From Inga oerstediana (taxonomy: Eukaryota > Streptophyta > Magnoliopsida > Fabales > Fabaceae): DNA of 64,000 nucleotides. Shown piece by piece: positions 1-12,289 of this stretch. Positions within the stretch are counted from its first letter, which is position 1. Each line of letters begins with the position of its first letter. Below the pieces are notes generated by a model that was not told where the DNA came from, made no database searches, and was given only the letters and a program-made list of their open reading frames with translations. Position numbers and translations under genes: made by a program. The stretch is from assembly GCA_963210345.1 (NCBI GenBank), contig OY723407.1:13044702-13108701 (forward strand), written 5' to 3'.

Positions 1-517
1 GAACAATTTTTCAAACATTACTCAAGTGACCCCTCGAGTAATGAAGATCATTACCAAAGGGCTCTCTCGAGTAATCCTTCAAAAATTCTCACAGTTTTCC
101 TTTCTCCTGTACTTTGTCATGCATTTCTTCTTCATTACTTGAGTAGTTACTTGATTAATGCTTTTGCCTTTCACCAAGAACTTAGTTACTTTGTTCAAAC
201 CTTTTTGTTTATTATCAAAATCTTTTGTATCATTAATTCAATCTTTGTTATCATCAAAACATATGGGATCTAACAATTGTATTTTCTAAGTAGCCCACAG
301 GTATTAGGAAATATAACTGTGTTTTAGATTCATCAATTTGAGATAAGTTCATACTATGCTAATGTCTTGGCCCACAAGTAGACCTTAGTGATAAAAATTT
401 ATAATTGTATGATTTACATTGGTAAATATACATTTGTTTATGATGAACTTTTGTTTTGACTTTGTAGTATGATTGTTATCTATTTAGTTGTTTAGTATAA
501 CAAACTTTATTAGGGAC
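1..517. other. AT-rich spacer with CTCGAGT motifs
   Basis: No gene is visible. The first ~170 bases carry several near-palindromic CTCGAGTAAT or ACTTGAGTA motifs resembling the CACTCGAGTG arrays inside the family B LTRs further along, so this may be the edge of a diverged copy of that family. The rest is AT-rich and unrecognised. The last three bases before the CACTA element (518-520) are its TSD. Confidence 0.3.
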
Positions 518-2688
518 AATCACTAGTGCAAAAAGCTAATTTAACTATATGATTGCATCATTTACTTGAAGAACATAAGTGATAATTCATGTGATGTAAT
601 TTCGCTTCTGTTCTATGTGTAACTGACATCATAATGTGCAATATGGCATTATTTACTTGAAGAACAGAAGTGGTAATTCATGTGACACAAATTTAGCTTC
701 TATTTTAAGTGTAACTGTCGCCGTAATGTATAATATGATATCAAATGTATATTTAACTGATTTCATAATTAAAATGCTATAACAATAATAATTTGGGAAT
801 CAGTTTATTAAGCATTAGAAGCTATAATTAATATGAAGTTTTGGAATTTAATTGTGAAATAAATCAATTTGAAGTATAACATGTCAAAATTGTAATTAAA
901 TACTATAAATAAATTTTTAAAAATAATTTTTCCCAAAATATAATTATATTATAGTTATATTATAAATGACTTTTTTTTAAGTAAGTCATTTATAGCTTAG
1001 GAACTAAACCTAGTTAATTATAAAAAAATTGGATAATGAATTATATATGGGTGGAACTTGACCCATAATTCATAATTTATTTACCGAGCTTACTTATAAT
1101 GTTGTGTCTTATAAGACCCAAGGCCTTAATTATCACCCACATGGCTTTAAAGAAGTCTTAGAAATATGTTATTTTTGTTTTTAAAAAAGGAAAATATGGC
1201 TTCAATCTCTAATCCACAACAAAATCGGTTTCAAATCCACCAATGCCCTAATTCATTCAAAGAAAGCAGAGCAAATTCGCGGCTTCTCTATGGCCCTGGT
1301 TTCAAATCCATATAAAAATGGAAAAATTGTACATAGTGACTCAACGATACGTTTGGACTTTTTTGTCACTGTTGTTCGCTTCATCTTATCATCCTCCTCC
1401 TCCTTCGTGTTACGACTGCATTAGGGTTCAAAGAGTTCTAGCTTGTCAATTGTCATCTTTTCTTTACATTACCCATCCGCATCAGCAACCAGTGCAGGAG
1501 TACTGAGTAATTTGATGCTTTGATTGTTGCCCTTCTATTTTGACCGATATTTGTCTGTATCTAACGATCCATGGGATATAGCCATTCCTCTGCCTTTCAA
1601 TTTGTTTAATTTGGGAAATCAGAAGTTTTCGGCTGCATCGTGCCACACGACATGATATATTGTTTTTGGTTCTGAGAGTCTGGGAGGAGTTGGAATTGGA
1701 TGAGACTCCGCTTATATTTTGTTGGATATGTGAAAGCTAGTAATGAGCTAATTGATTGTAATTTTTAGGATATGCATTATTTTAGGCTAGATCCCCATGA
1801 ATTTTTAGGCATTGAAGATCCAAATTTGTTGTAAGTGGAAGCACAGTGAAAAACTTCTCGACTGTAAGTGATCTGGATCTACTTAGTTAGTCCATGTTCA
1901 TGCTGAATTTGATCCAACTATTCGAGCTCAATTTTTTAGTATGGCATTTGTTTTGTAATTGAAAGTAATACTCATTTCTTGAAGAATCTACCGTCTATTT
2001 TGGCTTAGTTTTGTTCCATTTTCCACAAGGTTCTACCACTTTATTAACTTCCTAGCCATAATGTATGATATAAATAAGCCTGTTCTGACTAGTATGTTCA
2101 ATTACGCAGCTGATATCTTTTACTCAAAAGATTTTTCACATATTACTTAGTTCATTTTTAGAAATGAGTTTTAATTTCTATGTCAATCTTAGTTTCTATT
2201 AGCTGAAAAGTTAGAGCTCCTGTACCGGGTTGCTCTTTCCAGGTCTGGGGGTTTGATTTATCCAAACAGGATAAGAAAATACTTGGCACTGGGCTTATCT
2301 GCTTGATCGTTCATGTTGTCTTCTAGTAAAATGTGACCATCTATAAAGAAATAAAAGAAGTTAACAGATTGAAGTAAAAGATTCTATCAATTTATGTTGC
2401 TTTTATTTTGCTGTAAGTGAAATTTGAGTGACATGCTAGCTTGCAACTATCAAGTCATTTTATATTCAGTTATCATATATTAGTGGTTAGCTTTCTCGTT
2501 TGCCTGGTTAGCAGGTTAAAAATCTTCCAATCATTCAAGTTGTAGTTACAAAGGACAGAATGTCAAAAGGAACTAGTCTAGTGCTGGACTTATCTGAAAA
2601 TGGCACAGATGTATCTTAGGATGATATTGGCACCATTGAGGAAACTCCAGAGGAGTCAATTTTGTTACGACAGACTTCTGTGAACCTT

Positions 2689-2807
2689 GTTCCTTTTATT
2701 GGTCAAAGATTTGTTTCTCAAAAAGCTACTTAATTATGAATTTTACTGTAGTTTTGCAAAACAATGTGGCTTTTCAATTAGACGACATCTCACTCTTACA
2801 AAATGGT
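2689..2807 (+). pseudogene. FAR1-like DNA-binding domain remnant inside the CACTA element
   Basis: Two adjoining frames read PFIGQRFVSQKAT and then YEFYCSFAKQCGFSIRR, matching the start of the FAR1 DNA-binding domain (hydrophobic-G-x-x-F, then FY-x-x-YA-x-x-x-GFS-x-R). A frameshift near 2730 and a TAG stop at 2805-2807 break it. FAR1 domains derive from Mutator-like transposases and occur in plant FHY3/FAR1 regulators. Here the segment is probably an exon captured or carried by the element. The zinc-coordinating C/H residues of the C-terminal half are not visible. Confidence 0.5.
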
Positions 2808-3269
2808 AGGAAAAGCTAAACAAAATTTCATTCTTTGACTAAGAAGGCTAGTTCATCAAGTTACAGTTGAGGTATGAATAACCTTTTGATTTATATTATT
2901 CCCTAATTAAAATGGTATGCATTTTCAATAATTTTTTTTATTACTTAATGATTTATTGATTAGGAACTACAACAATCAAAGGATTCTTTCCATTCAAATT
3001 CTCAACAAGTAATTTGACCTAGTGCCAAACCAAAGCAACATGGCTTGAGACTGTTGGCTTCATTTGTTGTTGACGTGGACAACTTCATTGGATTGAATGT
3101 GAGTAATTGAATTAAAGATCTTCAAGCGGGATATTCTTGACCTCATTTCTTTTAATTGGTTGAACATATGAATTATTCAAATTTTTCTCAAGTAAGTATG
3201 CACTTTTATTTTTGAATTTAACATTTAAGTTTTTTTATTTCTTCACTAACTTATTTCCCATTTTCATAG

Positions 3270-3730
3270 ATATCTCCACAATCTCTGCAAAGAATTGGGT
3301 AAGATTAATAATTATGGATTCTTGTGCCCACATTCTATTCAATCGTCTGGAAACAATAATGTAAGTGAGAGAATGTCATATATTAGAAGGACAATTAAAG
3401 AAGGGAATAAAAAGTGTTGGTTTCCACCATTTATAGAAAGGTATTTATTTCTAATCCATCTATCACTTAACTAAAAACTTTCTTAACGACATAATATTAA
3501 TATGAATTCATTTTGTAGTAATCATTGGAGGCTCATTGTTATTTGCCCACTTGAACATATTATATATTGGTTATGTTCTTTACAATGGGCAGTGAGTAAA
3601 GATACAAAGTTGGTGTTTGAATGTAAGTTTTCTATAAAACTTTATTCTATAATATTTGAATATATCATTTTCTTACAATTCTTTAATAATAGATGTTTGA
3701 AGATGCATTCTATGCTGGTGGGAAAGTGAT
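3270..3730 (+). pseudogene. Ulp1-like (C48) cysteine protease remnant inside the CACTA element
   Basis: The frame from about 3285 to 3440 encodes a segment ending KKCWFPPFIER, followed by a probable intron (GTATTT at the donor, TAG acceptor near 3520). The next segment reads NHWRLIVICPLEHIIYWLCS. The HW-x-L-hydrophobic block followed by a D/S-rich strand is the histidine region of the Ulp1/SENP peptidase fold that plant CACTA and some Mutator elements carry. The later Asp and Cys blocks are not seen. Stops and AT-rich drift show it is dead. Confidence 0.55.
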
Positions 3731-3916
3731 GTCAATTGGGTCATTTTTAAGGTAAATGCTTTAAATTTAAACAATATATTACTGGTTTACTGAATTTTTT
3801 TATTGTTCTTATTTGTGTACATTCAAGTGCCATAAACAACTCAAAAGTTTTGAGTGTAGATATTATGTGATGCGGTATATATATATGAAATCATCACTAA
3901 CTCATTTAACAAGGTA

Positions 3917-3918
<2 letters not shown>

Positions 3919-3943
<25 letters not shown>
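3919..3943. repeat. (TA)n microsatellite
   Basis: Uninterrupted TA dinucleotide run within the CACTA element. Similar runs occur at 27770-27790, 33918-33943 and 40900-40921. Confidence 0.9.
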
Positions 3944-3949
<6 letters not shown>

Positions 3950-4702
3950 CATAACTTTAGTTTAGACTTTGGTTTTTCTCATAATATTGCTTACCTACAG
4001 ATTTTTTGAATTTGTAGCATTTTCAAAGTTTGGAGTTATATTCTGAAGCGTGAATAAGAGAGATATGCAACATTTGGTCTGAATACTTTCTACATTTAAC
4101 AAAATTAGAGTAGAATGATAAGTTGTTCATGGTTCTCTTTTGTAATTTGATAATATTATATACACACTTTTGTTTTGACCATTTATTTATGTCATACATT
4201 GGTTGTAAGACTTATATTGTTGTACATCTTTTTTTGTCAACATTGCATTGTTGTACATTGGCTTTATATGATAGCAGGTTCTCAAAAGATGAGTTAATAT
4301 ATATAAGTTTAGCTCTCTTTTTTTAAATTATATTACAATTATGGCGTCAGTTATGACCATAACTGACGCCGTAATTAGTAATTATGACATTAGTTTAGAA
4401 AAGAACAGACATCATAAACAACCAAATTATGTCTCTATTATGGAGTCAGTTGAGCATATACAAGACGCCATAATAGTCTATTAAAGCGTTGGTTTAGTTA
4501 TAATGTGATGCCATAATATATTCATTTACAGCGTTATATCTTGAGCAACTGACTCCGTAATATATTCATTTCCGGCGTCATATCTTAAGCAAGTGACGCC
4601 GTAATATATATTTTTCACTACGTCTAATTTTGCTACACCCTATATGATGTGGTGAAAATGAAATTTTACCTGATGCCAAATTGACTTTTTGTACTAGTGA
4701 AT

Positions 4703-7238
4703 TATTGAGTCTAGAAGGAGATAAATTTAACTTCTTCATCAAACTTGGCATCAAGAAAGTTATAATACTCTGATACTAGCATTAGAAGTGAGATAATATT
4801 ATGAGATGTAATTGTCTCATTAAATTAATCTCAATTGAAAGCTGGTCATCATGGATACATAAGGTTGGTGCAAAGTAAAAGGTTACTTATAGACTAAAGT
4901 ACAAATTTAGAAATTTTCATAACTATTATTACATTGTGTGTTGACTATAAAGTAATTCTTCATATTATGGCATAAAATGTCTCCATTAATTTTGATGGAA
5001 TGGATCTTCAATTTATTTTCTCATTAACATGATTCATTATACCTTCTTTATGGGTATTGGATATTCATTGAAACTATGTATATAAAGGTTTGACTCAAAT
5101 TTGGAAAAGAATGAGATTAAATGAGAGATATCAGGCTACCAAATCCAAAGCCATAAAGTAATAGGCATATAGAGGATGATGTGTCTATAGTTAAAAGGCT
5201 TGATTTGTTGTAGTAATGAATATACATTTGCCATTGCTTGTGTTCTAGCGGATGAATTAGTTCCCCTTACAATTGGCTATTCACAATACTTAAACATTGT
5301 TTGCTTTATAATCAAGTAATGTCATTTGACACTTTTAGAGTACATAAAGTAAAATTGGATACTTAATCTAATAAACGAATCAATATTGTGAAATAAATTG
5401 GAAGAGATGGGTGACATGATGAGTACATCATTGGTGGATCAGAACTTAGTTTACATGTCAAGTTTCTTCATACTTGAATTCACCTAACTTAGGTGGAAGA
5501 AACATAATGTTAATAAACATGTTGGATGATACAATTTTCCTCTTAAGGACACATTAAAGACAATTATGAATATTTTAGATGAAATTCCAATAAAATTCAT
5601 GTTTAAATCCCTTTTGAAGCCTTAAAGGTTGGAAGCTCGGTTTAAAATATATTTTTGTACAGAATTATCTTATAAAAGAAAGAGTATGGAAGGAAAATAT
5701 TCTGAGACACTAAGATTGCATATTTTGTGAAGATGCAGAGAGGTCTTAGGAATTTAAGTGAGTTGTTCATTTTATTTTATAGTTTGTATGGTATTTTGAA
5801 ATGCCAGATTATTTTTAAAATGCCAAAATTAGTGGGAGTGATCCAACTCATTGAGAGTGATTACATATAGAGGATTACCACATCTAATTATGGTAGAATA
5901 TTGGTTTTACATGGGACTCACCTTGTTTAGCTTCAATCTATGAACAAATTGAGTTGAGATCAATGGTGATTAAAATTTGGCAATTCATGGCGGCTACATA
6001 ATGTACTTCAGGAAATTAGACTAGAACATAAATATTGAGAGTGAACGTAAATTTCAAATGAAGGCATTAATTCATTATAGATGTAAGGTAAGAAGCAACA
6101 TAAGTTTATTCATAAAGTTGCTAGTATGCAACATTAAGTAACACAAATAAAGTTGTTTGTTATAACTTCTCTATGAAGAATGAATTGACTTAATGAGGCA
6201 TTTTCTCCTATATTCATGTATAATTTCTTTTATATTTTTATGGTAGTTAAATGCCTATCTTGATTTGGGATGTCATCCGTATCTTTCTATTTTGGACATA
6301 AGGAGAGATATATGTGAATTTGTAGAGATAGTCACATAAATAATAAAGAGAATTTAGTCAACAAAATTAGGAGTTCATTTTGTCATGAGCAAGTCTCACA
6401 ATAGTGATAGTTAAGGTATCATGATGTGATTACATACAGGAACATGTTGAGAACATCATAAGTCTTGTTTATATAACTAGATTAGTAGGAGTTGAGTCTT
6501 GTATATGGTATAATGATTATTTATTTATAGCTTGTGCATTTTGAGTTAAGGTGTTACGAATGACTAAAGCACCATTGTTCAAAGTTGTGATATGACAAGG
6601 TTAGGTGTGGTATTCTTTTAGAATACGTAAAAAGTTTATTCTCAAAATATTTGAGAATATCACAAGTAACCTACGATCACAAGCATTTGAATATTCATGG
6701 TAATGCTAGTTTTTGTGAGTAATATCTATTATAAGAATGTGATTAAACCATCCATATGTCTCTAATATCATCTTACTCTTTCCAATTCAATTTCCAATAT
6801 GTAGTTTTGCTTAAATGTGCGCAGAAGTTGGCAATGTCATTGCAAAGGCATTTTAGGAGAGTTGCCAATCATATTCTTATTTGAATAATAATTAAAGAGC
6901 TATAAGTCATGTGGTACATTACCAAATGTACATTAAATTTCATGTTTTATATATAGTAGAATGATTAGCTTGTTTAGTTATGTAAAATGCGTTAACTATA
7001 AAAAAAAAGTTAACATTATGATGCATTTTAACACTTGATGAACAAGTTGCATCATGGAGGAGTATAAGATTATCAAGTAGTCATTGATTGCTTAGTTTCA
7101 TCATGGATTGCTTAATCTAGCTATTCATTCTTGGAGGCAAGTTTCATGATTGCCAATTAAGGAATTTCATCATAGGGTTTTAGAATTATTAAATAAATTC
7201 AAACCAATTAAGGGTGTTATTTCACCATAAAGTCAATA
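4703..7238. other. AT-rich degraded DNA, no gene seen
   Basis: About 2.5 kb with frequent stops in all frames and no domain I can recognise. A probable Copia-type 3' LTR follows on the far side of the family B insertion (10322-10573), so this may be the decayed internal part of that element. That is inference only, since no integrase or reverse transcriptase motif could be read. Confidence 0.3.
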
Positions 7239-7721
7239 TGTAACCCCCTTCGTACCATAGGCCGAAATTAGTTCATATAATTGTATGAAATTAGAGACCG
7301 TACGATGATTTGGGACTTACAGAAAATTAAACTTCCCAAAATCAGTGTTTACAAAAACTTTTACAAAACCTATTCACAGTAGTCTCATATTCACATTTCA
7401 ATACATAAATGGCCTGTATAGGTTGATTTTATTCATACATATCATAGTACAATATAAATTCCCGACACACTCGGGTTCCATTGATTAATGATGGGATTAT
7501 ACAAAGGCACAAAGCCAAGAATTCTTTTCCCTTATTTTGGGGATTACACAAAACTACACTATACTTTCAAAATATACAACTATTTACCATAAAATATCCA
7601 ATGAATTTTACATTGATAACAATTAACCAAAATAAACTCCTAAACTGAAGCTCTAACTGCTCTTCATCGCCTGCTTTCCTTTGGATCCTTCGGCCCTATC
7701 TAAAATTTGTTTTTGGGAGAG

Positions 7722-7741
7722 TGAGATTCTAAAGAATCCCC
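7722..7741 (-). repeat. Conserved LTR stem-loop (family B copy 1)
   Basis: On the minus strand: GGGGATTC, TTTA, GAATCTCA. The 8-nt arms pair with one G.U wobble and one terminal mismatch. The same hairpin occurs at 17763-17781, 22593-22612, 31242-31261, 52287-52306 and 61154-61173. Confidence 0.7.
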
Positions 7742-8439
7742 GTAGTAACAAATCACTCATAATATTCATAACATCAAAGCATGAAAGTAAATCATCTATA
7801 CAACACACAGCAATCACAACAACAGTTACAACGGCCAGGGGTAGGTATCATGGGCATCGCCCTCTACGACGGCTCATGCTGAACTGCTTGTTGTATTGCA
7901 CATCCACATGAACATATCACATATATCACCCTAGCTGGGATCTATATAAAATATTTCATAACACGCAGCCCCACGGGCTGGATACTCAAATAGGAATCCA
8001 CGATTCCATAACGCAGCCTCGGCACTTACAACGGCAGATACAATGGCCGGGGTAGGTATCATGAGCATTGCCCCTACGACGGCTCACGCTGAACTGCTCG
8101 CGTTGTAATGCCCTATGGCCGATAACACATTCACAATGATAAACATGCATACCAAGTATCATACACAACATGAGAGAAAAGTCACTACCTTGATCCTTCC
8201 ATGCATGTCCTAGCGCCGGTTTCCCCGAGTAGGGCAAATGTCAAATCATATATTCATAATTAGGGATGAAGTGTCAATTTTCTTTTCCAACTCTCAATGA
8301 CTTCTTAACACTTAGTTTGGTTATCATTTTTGCTCTTTTAGTACCCATAAATAACCCTATCCATAGCTCTAAAGGGTTGGAAGACTATCTTTAAAGATCC
8401 CCTTTTGGAAGCTCAAAACTGATATTTTCTACTGCTGCA

Positions 8440-8915
8440 CTCGAGTGAAGATGGCCTCACTCGAGTGTTGGTACGGACACTTGAGTAAAGAAGGCCTCAC
8501 TCGAGTGATGGTACAGACTGCACCTCAAGTACTAGAAAGTGAGGACAGAAAGTGTTTGCCCAAGAGTACAAGAACTTTCAAAGAAAAGGATCACTCGAGT
8601 GAATAAGATCTCACTCGAGTGAGAACTTAACACTCGCAAATGTTAAAGCACACTCTTGAATTTTAAACGCTAGTGACAACCCGAGACGAGAGTCCATGGT
8701 GTCAAATACACTTTCACTCTAGTGAGAGGAGGCTCACTCGAGTGAGAACCTATAGCACTTGCAAGTGAGGTAACACTCTTGCCTCTCGCCCGAAAGTGTA
8801 TCATGAAAACTGAAGCAGAAAATGAATTTACACATAGCACTCGAGTGAACCCACCCTCACTCGAGTGATGTTCATCCTTCACTCAAGTGAACTCACTCTC
8901 ACTCGAGTGATTTTA
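8440..8915. repeat. Array of CACTCGAGTG palindromes (family B copy 1)
   Basis: Many exact or near copies of the 10-bp palindrome CACTCGAGTG, often in TCACTCGAGTGA context, spaced roughly 20-45 bp. The array lies where U3 enhancer sequence would be expected in an LTR. Homologous arrays are at 30060-30560 and 60010-60530. Confidence 0.85.
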
Positions 8916-9941
8916 TTAGAAACCAGAAAACGCAACAAAACTGACAGCTCTTCCTAACAATTGCCCAAGTGATCCCAATGGACCCAAAACTTCTACTAAA
9001 GCTACTATCACACAAAAACACCCAAGGAATTCAATAGAATCATCAGAATTATCCAAATCCTACTCCATTATCATACTTTGGTTTTGGCCAACATAATCAT
9101 CCAAATTCCAAAATCATACAAACATACCATTTCAATCCCAAAACTCATACTAATATACCATTACTATACCAAAAACATGCTAAAAGCCCAATGACTCTCA
9201 TTTTCAGATTAAAGGCCAAAATTTTCAGAAATTCTAAACTAAACCATTTGGCATAAAACTTAGATAGATAGATTTGTCTCATTTACCTCTTTCACTTTGC
9301 CAAAGAGGTTCTTTAATTCTCAAATCTCTAAATTTCATGGGAGCTCAAACTAACATCAATGGCCAAACTATACACATAAAAATGAAGCTCTTCATTCAAG
9401 GAACAACATTAATGAAGAGAACTTGAGCAATGGAGGTCATTTACTTACCCAAATCATAAGCTTTAGCTTTCTCTTCCTTGCCCAACAATGGCTGACGGTT
9501 TTGGAGAGAGAAGAGAGGGATGAGTGCTTAAGGAAGAAGAGAAAATAATTATTCTCTCTCACCCATGCTGCCACAGTCGAAAATAAGGAAAAGGGAGGAG
9601 AGAGAAAAATTAAAAAAAATCAGTTTGACTTTTCCCTCACTCTCTTCACATATGAGCTTGCCAAGTGTCACACTATCATTGGCTCTCATAAAGGTAAACA
9701 CCCAATTAGTCACTTAATCCCTCCATTAGCCATTTAATCACACTTCTCATTTTTCCCCTTAGTTAGTAATTAATTTCTCCCTTAATTACCAACTCATGGC
9801 CAATCATTCCATTCTTCCAATTTTTCAATAATTATGACATATTAATTAATATTTCCATAAAACACATAATAATTCCAATTAAATTCATAATTATCCACAA
9901 TAATCATGATTAGGCCCTTAATCAAATATTGGGATATTACA

Positions 9942-10321
9942 TAATGGGTCAAACACTTATAAAGCATATATACTTTAATGAAGAGTATGCTTTTACAAGA
10001 ATCAAAATGATCAAATATCTCATCAGGGATATATCACATTTAGTGATCTAGATGAAGCACTAAGTGATAAAATTCAAGTTGAAGTTTCTTGTCTCAGTTA
10101 TTGATACATAAATTATGATATTTTAGCAAACATTTAAGTTGAAATCGAATAAACATTATGGGTTTATTTATTAAGTTTTTGACCCACTAAGTAAGGGTAC
10201 TACTTGTGATGCGTGGAAGGTAATACTCGATCAAAGAGGACTTACTGCCATGATTCCTATAGTATTGCTTAAATGAACCTTACTCACTAAATAACATTAG
10301 GTTGCGAACTAAGTAGAAGAT
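9942..10321. other. AT-rich DNA, probable end of a decayed Copia element
   Basis: No coding motif is visible. The last bases (AAGTAGAAGA, 10311-10320) resemble the purine-rich tract that precedes Copia 3' LTRs. Confidence 0.3.
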
Positions 10322-10573
10322 TGTTAAACATTTTATTATTTATGACTACATATTTTTAATATAGATTATATCTAGATATTATCTTATTATTGTTGTGGAT
10401 AAAATATCTCCTAATTGCGGTCCGCACGTGATCTGGATAGAGATTTGGTTTAGGGTTACCTGCTTGGCTGGTAAGTTGTTACAAACCTTGATGGGAGGTT
10501 ATAAATAGCTTACGCCGGGTCTTAGAGTGGTAACATTGAATACACTTACTTGCTCCTTGAGGGTTTCTAAACA
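10322..10573 (+). mobile_element. Probable Copia-type LTR remnant
   Basis: It begins TGTTAAAC directly after a polypurine-like AAGTAGAAGAT and ends TTTCTAAACA, giving an imperfect short inverted terminal repeat. A TATA-like TTATAAATAG lies near 10499. The size of about 252 bp fits small Copia LTRs. No second LTR or PBS was found, so this rests on end structure alone. Confidence 0.35.
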
Positions 10574-10606
10574 AGTGACAATTATTCCCAAACCATCACC
10601 GTGCCT

Positions 10607-12151
10607 TGACAAGTAAAATATTTGTACATTTATTTTCCCTTATATGATTATTTTTAGGATGATATTAAGCTTAATTTAATTATTTGGGTGTAAATGATAA
10701 ATAAATAAAGATTTTGGCATAAAATAGAAGTTATAAAAAAATATTAAATTTTAACCTTGTTTCAGTTTTCAGGCAGTATCTGGAGCACTAGTTGTCAGAT
10801 TAGGATGTTCTTTATATGAATAAAAAGCCAAGGAAAATCCTTACAACTTTTATGTTGAGGCAAAAACTCAGTTCTGACTTGAAGAGTTTCGAATTTTGCT
10901 TAGAAGTTGAGAATATGGATTTGTCCAAGTCTAACCTTTACCCACTAATTTGACCATAACTTGAGCTAAAAATATTGAAATGAGGAGCTTTCACATGCGT
11001 TTTCAAGCTAAGATCCATATCTATAACTTTTATGAAGATAAAAATGTGAGAATCCACCGTGTTGACTATCAAAATTTGGCTGCAATCGAGAAGCATGGTT
11101 GCCACAAGGTCAACATTGGTGGCTTAAAGTCAAGATTCATATCTAAAAAGTGGAAATCTGTGCACCTCATTCATCTATAAATAGAGGAGTATAAGACAAA
11201 AGGAGGGAGACAATCTTAGAGTTTAATTTCATGCATTGTATTGTTTCTTGCATTCCTCCTTCCTGGAAGGTTTAGATAGACCTCCTTCATGGATGGTATA
11301 GGTTGCCACTTATATTGAAGGTTTTACCTCCTATAAGGAAGGTTAGATTTTTCCATTTTCATGCATCTTGTATTTGTATCTTTATCTTTTAGAATTTAAT
11401 AATCAAGTCTTATGTAATGTTTATGAAGTTTTCAATTTATGTTGGTTTTGTTTTTAATTTCATTATGAGCTAGATTTTCATTTTCCTAGGATGATGATGT
11501 AGCTTATTATTAACGGATTGAATCTTAACTTATTAAATCTAGTTTTAATTTTTCCTTTATGATTGAGTTTTGATTCTTGTTCTTAATGCTTTCAATTTAT
11601 TGGCCATCTTTTGAATGATTTCAATATGTATGTTGAGATCGGAAGGAGATGCATGTGTATAGATCCTATAATTAAAACCATAACTTGCATATAAAATCGG
11701 AATATATTCATATGGGTTGTGTAGTCTTAATGAGTTCTATATATCTTAATGTATGATTAATTGTTTTAATTCAATAGGGATTAGCAATTAATTATAGAAT
11801 TGTTTGACTTTGGAAGAGGCTATTAATTAAATTAGGGAAACCCGGCTATAAATCATGAGGAATAAATTGGATCAGAATAGATAGGTAATTCAATCCAAAA
11901 TTTGTTAAGTGAAATATGATCCCTAGGGATTCTTCTCATAGTTATTTTCATATCAATAGCATTCATATTTAATCATTTTTAATTTTGTAATCTCAATCAC
12001 CAACTAATCGATTGACTAAATAGAATTAAAATTAGCAATTTTGGTACTTAGTGATCAATCCTGGTGTCAACGATACTCTACTTACCTCTATATTACTTGT
12101 TTACGATAGTGTACACTTACACTTTTTAATAAATCATTTACATGTGTAACA
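10607..12151 (+). mobile_element. 5' LTR of an Athila/Tat-like Ty3/gypsy element
   Basis: It starts TGACAAGTAAAATATTTG; the same start recurs as TGATAAGTAAAATATTTG at 14984, about 4.4 kb downstream. The two copies stay alignable for about 820 bp. A TATA-like CTATAAATAGAGG lies near 11175. The LTR ends about GTGTAACA, shortly before a tRNA-Asp-type primer binding site. The ORF at 10980-11180 is incidental. Confidence 0.8.
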
Positions 12152-12157
12152 AGTTTT

Positions 12158-12175
12158 TGGCGTCGTTGCCGGGGA
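12158..12175 (+). other. Primer binding site, tRNA-Asp type
   Basis: TGGCGTCGTTGCCGGGGA matches the complement of the plant tRNA-Asp 3' end with one mismatch (T for C at the sixth base). This PBS is typical of the Athila/Tat lineage and lies 6 nt after the 5' LTR. Confidence 0.8.
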
Positions 12176-12289
12176 TTGTTGTCATTAATATCAATACGAA
12201 GTAATTTTAATACTAATTTGGTCTTCATATTACATATGTTTTTCTTTTTAGTGTCTTGTGTTTCTTTTCAGGCTTTTGCTTAATGCATG

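Larger units (their letters stand above)
521..4699 (+). mobile_element. CACTA (En/Spm-type) DNA transposon, degenerate
   Basis: The left end reads CACTAGTGCAAAAAGC and the right end, reverse-complemented, reads CACTAGTACAAAAAG, the diagnostic CACTA terminal inverted repeat. A 3-bp TSD, AAT, flanks both sides (518-520 and 4700-4702), the length expected for this superfamily. Subterminal repeats are visible. A ~105-bp unit with ACTTGAAGAACA recurs near 555 and 655. Near the right end, 4340-4620, there are several direct and inverted copies of GGCGTCA/TGACGCC, including a hairpin at 4341-4376. No intact transposase ORF remains. Recognisable coding remnants are a FAR1-like segment (2689-2807) and a Ulp1-like segment (3270-3730). 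A (TA)n run lies at 3919-3943. Boundaries are firm; the orientation is taken from the coding remnants. Confidence 0.9.
7239..9941 (-). mobile_element. Family B solo LTR, copy 1 (Ty3/gypsy-type, minus orientation)
   Basis: Read on the minus strand it begins TGTAATATCCCAATATTTG at 9941 and ends GGGGGTTACA at 7239, matching the ends of the copies at 29089-31717 and 58845-61630. It contains, in its own order, an array of CACTCGAGTG-like palindromes (8915 down to 8440), a GC-rich cassette present twice (about 8115-8030 and 7920-7835), and the conserved stem-loop (7741-7722). No internal retrotransposon region adjoins it. The flanking pentamers (CAATA and TAATG) do not match convincingly, so the TSD has decayed or the ends were altered. 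ORFs inside it are not genes. Confidence 0.8.

Noticed and set aside
1318..1506. 62-aa plus-strand ORF inside the CACTA element
   Set aside because: No domain and no neighbouring coding signal in the same frame.
7234..9946. TSD for family B copy 1
   Set aside because: CAATA and TAATG share too few positions to be called a duplication.
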